A stretch of DNA of 64,000 nucleotides, from NCBI RefSeq assembly GCF_026183675.1, contig NZ_JAPIVK010000003.1, positions 130,407-194,406 of the forward strand, given 5' to 3'. The position numbers and the translations under genes were made by a program. Every line of letters begins with the position of its first letter. Position 1 is the first letter of the stretch. Below, in pieces: positions 31,076-40,186 of this stretch. The notes beneath the pieces were generated by a model. That model searched no databases. It was not told where the DNA came from and saw nothing but the letters and a program-made list of their open reading frames with translations. The DNA comes from Microbulbifer halophilus (GTDB lineage: Bacteria; Pseudomonadota; Gammaproteobacteria; Pseudomonadales; Cellvibrionaceae).

Positions 31076-31104
31076 GGAACCCGGCCTGTGGATAATCCCT
31101 CTAA
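31076..31104 (+). promoter_or_regulatory. Possible sigma-E-type promoter of rpoH
   Basis: GGAACCC (31076-31082) and TCTAA (31100-31104) are spaced by 17 bases, close to the envelope-stress consensus GGAACTT-N16-TCTGA known for one rpoH promoter in E. coli. The first box has two mismatches, so this is tentative. Confidence 0.3.
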
Positions 31105-31260
31105 GAGCCCGTCCTGCAAGGCATTGCGGCGTCGCAGACCGGGCTTCCTAAGCCGGTCGCGCCAGTGCTAAACTTGGAGCCAACCTGTCGCCCGCTGACC
31201 GCGGGGACAGCCGCCCGGCCCGGCGCCGGCGGCAGACATATTTTGAGAGGAGAGACCTGA

Positions 31261-32115
<855 letters not shown>

Positions 32116-32140
32116 TTCCGGCACCCTTTATTCAGCGAGC

Positions 32141-32168
32141 AAAAAACCGCGCAACCGCGCGGTTTTTT
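32141..32168 (+). terminator. Intrinsic terminator of rpoH
   Basis: Arms AAAAAACCGCG and CGCGGTTTTTT with a six-base loop, 25 bases after the stop, ending in T6. Confidence 0.9.
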
Positions 32169-32229
32169 CATTGGGAGGAAGGAAAGTCGCCCTCTGGGAG
32201 GGAGGCCGGCGAAGAGGCTTCGATCGGCG

Positions 32230-32265
32230 CCCCCTCTCCCTAACCCTCTCCCGGAGGGAGAGGGG
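32230..32265 (+). repeat. CCCTCTCCC...GGGAGAGGGG repeat, divergent copy
   Basis: Variant of the CTCTCCC/GGGAGAGGGG family with TAACCCTCTCCCGGAGGGAG in the middle, 22 bases before the next, canonical copy. Confidence 0.7.
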
Positions 32266-32287
32266 ACTGCCCGATGTTCCCTACAGA

Positions 32288-32326
32288 GCTCCCCTCTCCC
32301 ACCGGGAGAGGGGCCGGGGGAGAGGG
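32288..32326 (+). repeat. GCTCCCCTCTCCC...GGGGGAGAGGG repeat, copy 3
   Basis: Nearly identical to copy 2 (29249-29288), same orientation, 62 bases upstream of the DUF423 gene. Confidence 0.85.
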
Positions 32327-32388
32327 TGCTGGAGTGGCCCCATACTGGAACCCGGCACACCGGGAAAAACCCAAACACGGAAACCACC

Positions 32389-32766
32389 ATGAGCAAACTC
32401 TACCTACTACTGACCGCCCTCCTCGGCGGCAGCGGCGTGATTCTCGGCGCCTTCGGCGCCCACGGTCTGCGCGGCAAGGTCGCCGAAAATCTGCTCGAGG
32501 CCTACAAGACCGGCGTTCACTACCAGCTGATCCACGCGCTGGCACTGTTCGGCGTCGTCCTGCTGATGCAACAGTGGGGCGAGCGGACATCGCTGCTGGC
32601 GGCCGGTGCCCTGTTTGCGCTCGGTGTACTGTTTTTCTCCGGCAGCCTCTACGGTCTCACCTTCGGCGGTCCGCGCTGGCTGGGGCCGGTGACGCCGCTG
32701 GGCGGGTTGCTGATGATCGGTGGCTGGGTGGCGCTGTTTATCGCCGCGCTGAATATTGCCAAATAA
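32389..32766 (+). CDS. DUF423 family membrane protein
   Basis: 125-residue, four-TM protein of the DUF423 (YgdD/TMEM256) family. It starts [20 protein letters not shown] and has the signature [22 protein letters not shown] and FSGSLYGL. Function is not established. ATG 32389 has only a weak GGAAA upstream; the open frame extends 63 bases higher but reads through the repeat tail. trmB begins 76 bases downstream. Confidence 0.9.
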   Translation: MSKLYLLLTALLGGSGVILGAFGAHGLRGKVAENLLEAYKTGVHYQLIHALALFGVVLLMQQWGERTSLLAAGALFALGVLFFSGSLYGLTFGGPRWLGPVTPLGGLLMIGGWVALFIAALNIAK

Positions 32767-32842
32767 TTTTCTTATTGTTGTAGAAACGTTTGGCCGCTTT
32801 CAGGTAACCAGAGTCCCGAATTCGCATCAGAGGTCGCGAACA

Positions 32843-33559
32843 ATGCAAGACGAGTCCGCGGAGGATTTTCCCTACCGCACCGAATACAAGAGAAAATCCA
32901 TCCGCAGCTATGTAATCCGCGCCGGTCGCATGACCGAGGGCCAGCGCCGCGCCTTCGATACCTACTGGGGCCGATACGGACTGTCGCTGTTTGACGGCCC
33001 GCTGGATCCGCTCGAGGTGTTCGGCCGCACTGCCCCGCTGGTACTGGAGATCGGTTTCGGCATGGGCGACTCGCTGCTGGCGATGGCCGAGGCGGAGCCG
33101 GAGAAGGACTTTATCGGCATCGAGGTACACCCGCCCGGCGTCGGCCGGCTGATCAACAACGCCGGCGGCGCCGGGGTCGGGAACCTGCGCGTCTACATGG
33201 CCGATGCCGTGGACGTGCTGAACGACTGTATCGCCGACGCGTCACTGGACCGTTTCCAGCTCTATTTTCCCGATCCCTGGCACAAGAAAAAACACCACAA
33301 GCGCCGTATCGTACAACCGGAATTTGTGCGCCTGCTGTGCGCCAAACTGAAACCCGGCGGCCTGATGCACCTGGCAACGGATTGGGAAAATTACGCTGAG
33401 CATATGCTGGAGGTACTGGAAGCGGAGGAACGGCTGGAAAATACCGCCGGCGCGGGAAATTATTCCGGACGCCCGTCGTTCCGCCCGCAAACCAAATTCG
33501 AGCGCCGCGGCCAGCGCCTGGGTCACGGTGTCTGGGATCTGCTCTATCGCCGCAAATGA
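32843..33559 (+). CDS. trmB: tRNA (guanine46-N7)-methyltransferase
   Basis: 238-residue SAM-dependent enzyme that forms m7G46 in tRNA variable loops. SAM motif [16 protein letters not shown] near residue 65, [15 protein letters not shown] and the catalytic/family block [18 protein letters not shown] are present. ATG 32843 (AGAGG 9 bases upstream) gives the standard length; a longer open frame begins inside the previous gene. [17 protein letters not shown] closes the protein, as in E. coli. Confidence 0.96.
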   Translation: MQDESAEDFPYRTEYKRKSIRSYVIRAGRMTEGQRRAFDTYWGRYGLSLFDGPLDPLEVFGRTAPLVLEIGFGMGDSLLAMAEAEPEKDFIGIEVHPPGVGRLINNAGGAGVGNLRVYMADAVDVLNDCIADASLDRFQLYFPDPWHKKKHHKRRIVQPEFVRLLCAKLKPGGLMHLATDWENYAEHMLEVLEAEERLENTAGAGNYSGRPSFRPQTKFERRGQRLGHGVWDLLYRRK

Positions 33560-33684
33560 TTCGGCTGGCGCGCGCGGCAATATGACAGAAAAATTGCGTT
33601 GGCTGGCGCGCCGTTGCGACGCCCCGGTTGTCTGCTATCTTCAATCAGACCCATTGCCGGTAAATGGAACTTCCGGAGCCCACA

Positions 33685-34476
33685 ATGACAAAAAGCCGCC
33701 AGATTTCGTCACTCGCCCTCGGTCTCGCTTTTCTAAGCGTTTTCTGTGCCCTGCCCGCCCTGGCGGATGAAGAGACGACACTGAACCTCTACCTGAACGG
33801 CGGCCAGTACTGGTTCGACAGCGATCGCCTGGAGGGCACGCCGCTGGACGGTTTCGAGCTGCGCGACTCCACCGGTGGCGGTGTCGGCTTCGGTTACAGC
33901 ATGACCGATCGCTGGGCAATGGAAGGTGCGGTCGACTATTTCAGTGTGAGCGTCAAGGAGATCGACGAGAAGGTCGACGTCTACAACTACCACCTGGACC
34001 TCTTCTATCACTTTCTCGGTCGCTTCTGCGGCAACGAGTGCTGGCAGCCGTACGTGGCTTTCGGTGTCGGCGAACTACGCGTGGATTACCGCCACGATCA
34101 CGACGACCATCTGGATTGGCACAACCGTCAGACAATGGCCAACCTGGGCCTGGGCATCAAGTACCAGTTGGGCCCACGCTGGCAGACCCGCGCCGACCTG
34201 CGCGCTTTCCAGGGGGTGGAGCGCGGCGGTCTGGACGGCTTTCTCAGCGTGAGTATCGGCTACCAGTGGTATGAGTTTACGCGCGAGGTGCGGGACTACG
34301 ACGGCGACGGGGTTTTCGAGGGGATGGATCGCTGCCCACAGACGCCGCCGGGTATCCCCGTGCTCGGCGACGGCTGCCCGGCGGACAGCGACTACGACGG
34401 CGTGCCCGACTACGTCGACAGTTGCCCGGGTACGCCGCGGGGGATTGCCGTGGATGAAGGTGGCTGTCGCCAGTAG
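33685..34476 (+). CDS. OmpA-like beta-barrel with TSP3 repeats, lacking the OmpA C-terminal domain
   Basis: 263-residue outer-membrane protein. After the signal peptide (to about ALAD), residues 27-205 look like an eight-stranded OmpA-type barrel with alternating aromatic strands (LNLYLNGGQYWF, MANLGLGIKYQLG, FLSVSIGYQWYEF). Two calcium-binding thrombospondin type 3-like repeats follow (DYDGDGVFEGMDRCP and DSDYDGVPDYVDSCP). In OmpA/OprF relatives a peptidoglycan-binding domain of about 120 residues comes next; here the frame stops right after the second repeat (DEGGCRQ). A dispersed palindrome starts within a few bases of the stop, so truncation by that element is possible. ATG 33685 has GGAG upstream. 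Confidence 0.8.
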   Translation: MTKSRQISSLALGLAFLSVFCALPALADEETTLNLYLNGGQYWFDSDRLEGTPLDGFELRDSTGGGVGFGYSMTDRWAMEGAVDYFSVSVKEIDEKVDVYNYHLDLFYHFLGRFCGNECWQPYVAFGVGELRVDYRHDHDDHLDWHNRQTMANLGLGIKYQLGPRWQTRADLRAFQGVERGGLDGFLSVSIGYQWYEFTREVRDYDGDGVFEGMDRCPQTPPGIPVLGDGCPADSDYDGVPDYVDSCPGTPRGIAVDEGGCRQ

Positions 34477-34477
34477 A

Positions 34478-34499
34478 GGCGAACGCAAGGTTCGCCCCC
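34478..34499. repeat. Solo GGCGAACGCAAGGTTCGCCCC repeat
   Basis: One arm-like copy of the GGGCGAACACAAGGTTCGCCCC sequence that forms both ends of the element at 39312-39446. It lies 1 base beyond the stop of the OmpA-like gene and just before the end of the convergent yheS gene. Confidence 0.7.
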
Positions 34500-34511
34500 A
34501 ACCTGTAAACG

Positions 34512-36437
34512 TTACGTCTGCCCGCGCGCGGCCTCCAGCTCCTCGCTGATTTCCAGCCACTCCATTTCCAGCGCCTCCAGCTCTTCCCGCTGCTGCGCCT
34601 GGGCCTGGTTGAGCCGCGCGATTTCATCCTGCTGGCCGCCGCTGTAGAGGTTCTCGTCGGCGAGCTGTTCGTCCAGTGCCGCCAGCTGTTTTTCCGCCCG
34701 GCCCATTTTCTGTTCCACGCTTTTCAGCCGGTTGGTCAGTGGCTTCAGCTGTTCCCGCCGCGCCGCAGCGGCGCGGCGCTGGGCCTTCCTGTCCTCGGTC
34801 GGGGCGGTCCTGTCATCGGCCTTTTCATCGCGGTTCTTCTGCTCGCGGTTGAAGCTCAGCAGCCAGCGTTTGTAATCCTCGAGATCGCCGTCGTAGGGCT
34901 CGGCGCGACCGTCGGCGACGAGAATGAATTCGTCGGTGGTATTCGCCAGCAGGTAGCGGTCGTGGGAAACCAGCACCACGGCGCCGGGAAATTCCGTCAG
35001 CGCCAGTGTCAGTGCGTGGCGCATCTCCAGGTCCAGGTGGTTGGTGGGCTCGTCCAGCAGCAACAGGTTGGGTTTCTGCCAGGCGAGAATCGACAGTGCC
35101 AGGCGCGCCTTCTCGCCGCCGGAAAAGTCGCCCACGGGTTCGAACACGCGGTCGCCGACAAAACCGTAGCCGCCGAGAAAATCCCGCAGCGACTGTTCGC
35201 TCGCCTCCGGCGACAGCCGCTGCAGATGCAGCATCGGCGACGCCGCGCTGTCCAGCGCCTCCAGCTGGTGCTGGGCGAAATAGCCGATAGCCAGGTGTTC
35301 GCCGCACTGGCGCTCGCCTCGAATCGGGGCCAGCTCGCCGGCCAGTGTCTTGATCAGTGACGACTTGCCGGCGCCGTTGGGGCCCAGCAGGCCGATGCGC
35401 CGGCCGGGCTGGATGCCGAGCTGCACTTTGTGCACGATGACCTTGTTGTTGCCGCTGTTATCCCGGTAACCGATATCCGCATCGCGCAGGTCGATCAGCG
35501 GGTTGGAGGTCTTCTCCGCCGCCGGCAGGGTAAAGCGGAACGGCGAATCGACATGGGCGGGGGCGATGGTGGCCATGCGATCCAGCGCCTTGAGGCGGCT
35601 CTGTGCCTGCCTGGCCTTGGTGGCCTTGGCGCGGAAGCGGCGCACGAAGTCCTCCATATGTGCGCGCTCCGCCTGTTGCTTTTCGTACTGCGCCTGCTGT
35701 TGCGCCAGGCGTTCGGTGCGGGTGTGCTCGAAGTTGCTGTAGTTGCCACTGTAGAACACCAGTTGGCGATGCTCGAAACTGACGATGCCGTCCACCACCG
35801 CGTCGAGAAAATCCCGGTCGTGGGAGATGATCAGCAGGGTGCCGGGAAAACGCTGCAGCCACTGCTCCAGCCACAGGGTCGCATCCAGGTCCAGGTGGTT
35901 GGTGGGCTCGTCCAGCAGCATCAGGTCGGCGGGACACATCAGCGTCCGGGCCAGGTTCAGCCGGATGCGCCAGCCGCCGGAGAAACTGCGTACCGGCCGC
36001 TGCTGCTCGGCGTGGCTGAAGCCCAGGCCGTCGAGCAGCTGTGCAGCGCGCGCCGGGCCGCTGTAGCCGTCGATGGCCGCCAGGCGCTCGTGCAGCTCGC
36101 CCAGCCGGCGGGCGTCGGTATCGCCGCCGTTCTCGGCCCGCTCCAGCTCCCGCTGTAGTTGCCGCAGTTCCCCGTCGCCGTCCAGCACATGGTCGAGCGC
36201 CGTCTGTTCGCCCGCGGCCACCTCCTGGGCCATATGGGCAATACGCCAGCCGGCCGGCACTTCCACGCGGCCGCTGTCGCTGTCCAGCTCGCCCAGCAAC
36301 AGCTTGAACAGGGTCGACTTGCCGCAGCCGTTGGCGCCGATGATCCCCACCTTGTGGCCGGGAAAAATGCGGCAGTCGGTATTGCGCAGCAGTTCGCGGG
36401 TGCCCTGCTGGATGGAAACGCCTTGCAAGTTGATCAA
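34512..36437 (-). CDS. yheS: ABC-F family ATPase YheS
   Basis: 641-residue soluble ABC-F protein with two ATPase domains and no membrane part, a class that acts on ribosomes. Walker A motifs are GANGCGKST and GPNGAGKSS; signatures FSGGWRIRL and FSGGEKARL; both Walker B motifs read LDEPTNHLDL. The interdomain linker FRAKATKARQAQSRLKALDRM is the P-site tRNA-interaction motif region and matches YheS closely. A charged C-terminal coiled coil extends from about residue 545. TTG 36437 is the start, with GAGG upstream. It is divergent from the TIGR02444 gene, an association seen in Pseudomonas relatives. Confidence 0.94.
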   Translation of the reverse strand: MINLQGVSIQQGTRELLRNTDCRIFPGHKVGIIGANGCGKSTLFKLLLGELDSDSGRVEVPAGWRIAHMAQEVAAGEQTALDHVLDGDGELRQLQRELERAENGGDTDARRLGELHERLAAIDGYSGPARAAQLLDGLGFSHAEQQRPVRSFSGGWRIRLNLARTLMCPADLMLLDEPTNHLDLDATLWLEQWLQRFPGTLLIISHDRDFLDAVVDGIVSFEHRQLVFYSGNYSNFEHTRTERLAQQQAQYEKQQAERAHMEDFVRRFRAKATKARQAQSRLKALDRMATIAPAHVDSPFRFTLPAAEKTSNPLIDLRDADIGYRDNSGNNKVIVHKVQLGIQPGRRIGLLGPNGAGKSSLIKTLAGELAPIRGERQCGEHLAIGYFAQHQLEALDSAASPMLHLQRLSPEASEQSLRDFLGGYGFVGDRVFEPVGDFSGGEKARLALSILAWQKPNLLLLDEPTNHLDLEMRHALTLALTEFPGAVVLVSHDRYLLANTTDEFILVADGRAEPYDGDLEDYKRWLLSFNREQKNRDEKADDRTAPTEDRKAQRRAAAARREQLKPLTNRLKSVEQKMGRAEKQLAALDEQLADENLYSGGQQDEIARLNQAQAQQREELEALEMEWLEISEELEAARGQT

Positions 36438-36502
36438 AGAAAGAACCTCATGGAGCCTGTCGATGCTAGGCTATCGGAATAACAAACGGTCGGGATTCTA
36501 AC

Positions 36503-36979
36503 GTGACAAAATCCGCACCTCCATCTTCTCCCCTGGACAATCCGCTGTGGCAGTTCAGCCTCGAATTCTACCGCCGCGCGGAGGTGCAACAGTTCCTGCT
36601 CGACTGCCAGGACAAAAAGGGCGCGGACGTCTGTCTGATGCTGTGGGCCAGCTATGTGACCGCCTGCGGCCGACAACTGAGCGAAGAGAGTTGGCGGGTG
36701 GCGGACCGCGGCCTGGCGCCGCGGCGCCGGATGATTGCCAGCGTGCGACACCTGCGCCGCTGGCTGGGGCGGATGCGCCCGCGGACCCAGCGCCTCTACG
36801 AAGCCTGCAAACAATACGAATTGAAACTGGAGCAGCGCCAGTTGGCGGCACTGTGGAAGTTGCAGGGAGAGTCCTGGCCGGAGGACCGGTCGGCACTGGC
36901 GCTGGCGGGCCAGCAGTACGGCCTGCTGCAAAAAGAACAGGCCCGCTGGGCGGACCTGATCGACAGCTATAGGGGGTAG
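36503..36979 (+). CDS. TIGR02444 family protein
   Basis: 158-residue protein of a small gammaproteobacterial family with no assigned function. The typical N-terminus is LDNPLWQFSLEFYRR, then a conserved CLMLWASYV helix; the rest is helical and rich in Arg, Gln and Leu. Start is GTG 36503. It is divergent from yheS and convergent with the algP-like gene, 7 bases from its stop. This position next to yheS and algP is conserved, which suggests a ribosome- or RNA-related role, but this is inference only. Confidence 0.8.
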   Translation: MTKSAPPSSPLDNPLWQFSLEFYRRAEVQQFLLDCQDKKGADVCLMLWASYVTACGRQLSEESWRVADRGLAPRRRMIASVRHLRRWLGRMRPRTQRLYEACKQYELKLEQRQLAALWKLQGESWPEDRSALALAGQQYGLLQKEQARWADLIDSYRG

Positions 36980-36986
36980 TTAGTTC

Positions 36987-38063
36987 CTATTTCTCGTCGT
37001 CCCCGGAGTCTTCGCCGGAAAACAGGCTGTTGGCCGGTGTGATCGGCGTGATGCTCGGCTTCGGCGGCTCGACCGGCCTGGTCGGTTTCGGCTCCGCTGG
37101 CGACGGGGTGCCGAAGGGGCGCGGTTCCGGTGTCTTGCCCAGGATCGGTGTACCGGATTCCGGGCGGGACTCGGCGGGGCCGGTTTCCCGGGATTGGCTT
37201 TCCGGCGGCTTTTCTGCCGGCGCGGTGGGTCTGGTTTCCGGAGTCTCGGCTTGAGACGGCTTTGTCGGCTCGACAGTCGCGTCGGCCTTTTTCTCGGCCG
37301 GCTTGTCTTCGGCCGGTTTTTTCACCGGTGCTTTCTTCACGGAGGCCTTTTTCACCGGCGCTTTGGAGGGAGACGGCTTTTTGGCGGCCGGTTTGGTCGC
37401 GGCTGTCTTTTTGGCGGGCGTCTTGGCGGCGGTTGCCTTTTTCGCCGGCGTCTTCTTGTCTGTGGTTTTCTTGGTCGTCGCCTTTTTTGCAGCGGCTTTT
37501 TTCGGTGCCGCCTTGGCGCTGGTCTTTGCCTTCTTGGCGGCCGTTTTCCCGGTTGCCGCTTTCCTGGCAGTGGACTTGGCAGCGGTCTTCTTGCTCGGGG
37601 TCTTTTTCGCCGCAGTTTTCTTTGCTGTGGTCTTCTTCTTGGCGGCTTTCTTTTTCTGTGCCTTCAGCGCTTCCTTCTCCGCCTTGGCCGCGGTCCTGGC
37701 GACCGTCTGTGCCGCCTTCAGCTCCTGTTTGGCCGCGGCTTCCGCCCGCTTGGCTTCCGCCGCCGCATCCCTGGCCTGCTGCAGTTCTTTGTTCAGTTTG
37801 TCCACAGCGGTCTTGGCGGTATCGATGCGCTTTTTCACCGCGGCGGTCTTGCTCTTCCTGGCCGCGGTGCGGGCCTTGGCGAGTCTCTCTCTGGCCTTGG
37901 ACAGCTTGCTCTTGGCGGAAGTCACCGCCTTGCCAGTTTTCTGTACCGCTTTGCCGGCGTCGGCAACCTGTTTGGTACGCGCCTTGTCCAGTTGATTGGT
38001 GAGCTTGGCAATTTGTGCTTCCAGTTCTGCGACCGGATTGACAACTTTTTGTTTGGCAGCCAT
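36987..38063 (-). CDS. algP: AlgP-like histone H1-type Lys/Ala-rich protein
   Basis: 358 residues in three parts. Residues 1-135 are a helical coiled-coil domain (PVAELEAQIAKLTNQLDKAR). Residues 136-255 are a low-complexity basic tail of KKA, KKT and PAKK units (KKAAAKKATTKKT), like eukaryotic histone H1 and Pseudomonas AlgP/AlgR3. Residues 256-358 are acidic and proline-rich (EKPPESQ, EPRPFGTPSPAEPKPTRP), ending EDSGDDEK; this acidic tail is an unusual addition to my knowledge. AlgP-type proteins bind DNA nonspecifically and influence alginate transcription. The repeat number probably varies between strains. The position between yheS/TIGR02444 and the FKBP gene matches Pseudomonas. Confidence 0.85.
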   Translation of the reverse strand: MAAKQKVVNPVAELEAQIAKLTNQLDKARTKQVADAGKAVQKTGKAVTSAKSKLSKARERLAKARTAARKSKTAAVKKRIDTAKTAVDKLNKELQQARDAAAEAKRAEAAAKQELKAAQTVARTAAKAEKEALKAQKKKAAKKKTTAKKTAAKKTPSKKTAAKSTARKAATGKTAAKKAKTSAKAAPKKAAAKKATTKKTTDKKTPAKKATAAKTPAKKTAATKPAAKKPSPSKAPVKKASVKKAPVKKPAEDKPAEKKADATVEPTKPSQAETPETRPTAPAEKPPESQSRETGPAESRPESGTPILGKTPEPRPFGTPSPAEPKPTRPVEPPKPSITPITPANSLFSGEDSGDDEK

Positions 38064-38471
38064 GAGTCAATATCCTGAGGTTTATTTGCGATTCGGCGCA
38101 CCCGGGTAGTGCAGGTACCCGGCATTTCTGCGGCCTCGGCCACATTCACAGATCCATGCACTGATCGGTTGCCCCGAAAGCCGGCAGACCTGGCGGTTTG
38201 CGAGGCAACAACAGGTGGAAGCCCGATAATAGCGCTGTTCTACCAAAAAATGTATGCCGCTGACCGGTAAATGAAGCATCGATTTACGGTTTTTGCCAAG
38301 TTTAACGGCCAGATACCGCCCCGGGAGTTGTGAACCCGGCCGGTATGCACCGGCTGTCCCCTTGCGTTAGACTTGCACGGCACCGGCTGGCTTGGCGCGC
38401 CCAAGTCGCTTTCAGAGCCTTTATGGCTATACACGAACCACAAATGCATCACGGACAAAGAGACAATTTCC
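38064..38471. other. Divergent promoter region of algP-like and FKBP genes
   Basis: 408 bases with no supported gene. Short frames exist on the minus strand (for example 38082-38279) but read as Cys/Arg-rich noise. It must contain the outward promoters of both neighbouring genes. A weak GCCGGTATGCACCGGC hairpin lies near 38338-38353. Confidence 0.5.
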
Positions 38472-39284
38472 ATGAATAAATATCCTTTGGCTGCAGCAAT
38501 TGCCCTGGGCATAGCGCTGGCCGGCTGTAATAAACAGGAATCCGAGAAGGCGGAAGAGGTCAAGCTCGAGACCCAGGAGCAGAAGGTCAGCTATATCATC
38601 GCAGAGGATATGGCCAAGCGCCTGGACTCCCAGGGCGTGGAGCTGGATTCGCAGGTGGTACTGATGGCGCTGAACGATGCGGCCGAGGGCCGTGAGTCGC
38701 GCCTGTCAGATGAGGAAAAGCAGCAGGTGATCTCCGTTTTCCAGGAGAATATGCAGGCCAAGCAGCAGGAAATGATGGCCGAGCAGGAGAAGGAGCTCAA
38801 GGCACAGGCCGAGGAGAATCTGGCCGAAGGCGAGGCCTTCCTCGAGGAGAATGCCCAGAAAGAGGGTGTGACCACCACCGATTCCGGCCTGCAGTACAAG
38901 GTTATCACCGAGGGCAGCGGCGACACCCCGACCGCCGAGAGCGTGGTTGAAGTGGACTACCGCGGTACCCTGCTCGATGGCACCGAGTTCGACAGCTCCT
39001 ACGCCAACGGTGAGCCGGTACAGTTCCCGGTCAACGGTGTCATCAAGGGCTGGACCGAAGCGCTGCAGCTGATGAAGGAAGGTGCCAAGTGGGAGCTGTA
39101 TATCCCCGCTGACCTGGCCTATGGCCCGGGCGGCGCCGGCGGCAAGATCGGCCCCAATGCCACACTGATTTTCGAAGTGGAACTGCACAAAGCCAATGTG
39201 CAGCAGGACCAGGACGGCGACAGCGGTGCGGCCGATTCCGCCGAAGAACCGGAAGCCCAGAGCGAAGAGAGTGCCGAGCAGTAA
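38472..39284 (+). CDS. FKBP-type peptidyl-prolyl isomerase lipoprotein (FkpA/Mip-like)
   Basis: 270-residue periplasmic, lipid-anchored prolyl isomerase and chaperone. The lipobox is LAGC near residue 18. An N-terminal FKBP_N dimerisation region ([16 protein letters not shown], then a long Glu/Gln-rich helix) leads to the FKBP domain (about 148-245): [42 protein letters not shown] and [24 protein letters not shown]. An acidic tail ([15 protein letters not shown]) follows. It fills the position of the FkbP-type gene between algP and algQ in Pseudomonas. Its 3' end is followed by a terminator-like repeat arm. Confidence 0.92.
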   Translation: MNKYPLAAAIALGIALAGCNKQESEKAEEVKLETQEQKVSYIIAEDMAKRLDSQGVELDSQVVLMALNDAAEGRESRLSDEEKQQVISVFQENMQAKQQEMMAEQEKELKAQAEENLAEGEAFLEENAQKEGVTTTDSGLQYKVITEGSGDTPTAESVVEVDYRGTLLDGTEFDSSYANGEPVQFPVNGVIKGWTEALQLMKEGAKWELYIPADLAYGPGGAGGKIGPNATLIFEVELHKANVQQDQDGDSGAADSAEEPEAQSEESAEQ

Positions 39285-39311
39285 GCTGCTGCGCGCTCAA
39301 GCTGACCTGTA

Positions 39312-39446
39312 GGGGCGAACCTTGTGTTCGCCCTTTTTGATTCTGGCACCTTGGCTGGTGCCGGTAGCCAATCTTGTGACGGCCCTGCTGTCTGGCGAAG
39401 AAGGTCGGGGCGCTATAGTAAAAAGGGCGAACACAAGGTTCGCCCC
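39312..39446. repeat. 135-bp element with 27-bp perfect terminal inverted repeats, each a terminator hairpin
   Basis: Left end 39312-39338 and right end 39420-39446 are exact reverse complements. Each end contains GGGCGAAC/GTTCGCCC stems followed, in the inward direction, by T5. They can therefore terminate the FKBP transcript from the left and rsd from the right. The internal 81 bases have no gene. A single related arm lies at 34478-34499. It looks like a MITE or a paired palindromic repeat used as a double terminator. Confidence 0.75.
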
Positions 39447-39469
39447 AGAGATAACCGGACCGGCCGCTT

Positions 39470-39937
39470 TCAGGCCAGCTGATTCTTGTGCGCCGTGTGC
39501 AACAGCGCGATCATCTTGTCCTCAGACTCGAAGCGGTTTTCCAGGGCCTCGCCCAGTTGCGACAGGTCCTGGGCGAGGCTGGAGAGGTCGTCGGTCTCCA
39601 GGTACTTGTCGTTGAAGTCGATGGCGATATCCGTGGTGCCGTCGATGCCCTGGTAGAGGCTGCGGCATTCTTCCAGGGCGATCTTGTCACCGAAATCCTT
39701 TCCCTCGCGAATCAGTTGCTCGTAGACTTCAAAGTGACCGGCGGAGACGTAGTCCACCAGTTGCTGGCACAGTTGGCGCAGGTTATCCCCCGCCTCGTTG
39801 TCGCCCTCGCTGAACGCCTTTTTTTCCGACAGGGCGCAAAAGCGCACCAGCAGTGCCTGGCGCGACAGTAACCAGCGGTCGATGATGTCGCTTACCCCAC
39901 CCCAACGCTCGCGCGCCGACTTGCAATTCTCCAGCAT
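39470..39937 (-). CDS. rsd: Anti-sigma-70 factor Rsd/AlgQ
   Basis: 155-residue helical-bundle protein of the Rsd/AlgQ family, which sequesters the housekeeping sigma factor and shifts polymerase toward alternative sigma factors. Family segments are IIDRWLLSRQALLVRFCAL, LCQQLVDYVSAGHFEVYEQL and LSQLGEALENRFESEDKMIALLH. ATG 39937 with GGAAG 8 bases upstream is chosen; the open frame extends higher without similarity. Its place after the FKBP gene matches algQ in Pseudomonas. Confidence 0.93.
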   Translation of the reverse strand: MLENCKSARERWGGVSDIIDRWLLSRQALLVRFCALSEKKAFSEGDNEAGDNLRQLCQQLVDYVSAGHFEVYEQLIREGKDFGDKIALEECRSLYQGIDGTTDIAIDFNDKYLETDDLSSLAQDLSQLGEALENRFESEDKMIALLHTAHKNQLA

Positions 39938-40186
39938 TTCAAAAACTTCCTTTCGTTGCCTTTTACTGCCGCCGCGCCGGCACCGTGAGAGATGGCAGCG
40001 CAGTCTAATGGAAGATAGGAGATTCGCCCGCCGGCGGCAAGGAGGCCAGCGCATTGAACGCCAAAATAGCGCTGGCTTAATACGCCGCGCCCGGAAGAGA
40101 AAAGGAAACCGGGGTGTACACACCGACACACTGCCGCCGCGACGATCGGGCAATTCTCTACCGGGGCCGCAGGGTGGCCGGGGCCT

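Noticed and set aside
37350-37700. Repetitive AAG/GCC DNA considered as a CRISPR-like array
   Set aside because: The repeats are in frame inside a coding region and lack spacers of fixed length.
37130-38078. Long plus-strand frames opposite the algP-like gene
   Set aside because: Low-complexity Phe/Leu/Ser-rich mirror translations of the KKA repeats.
38082-38279. 65-codon frame upstream of the algP-like gene
   Set aside because: Cys/Arg-rich composition typical of random frames, no ribosome-binding site.
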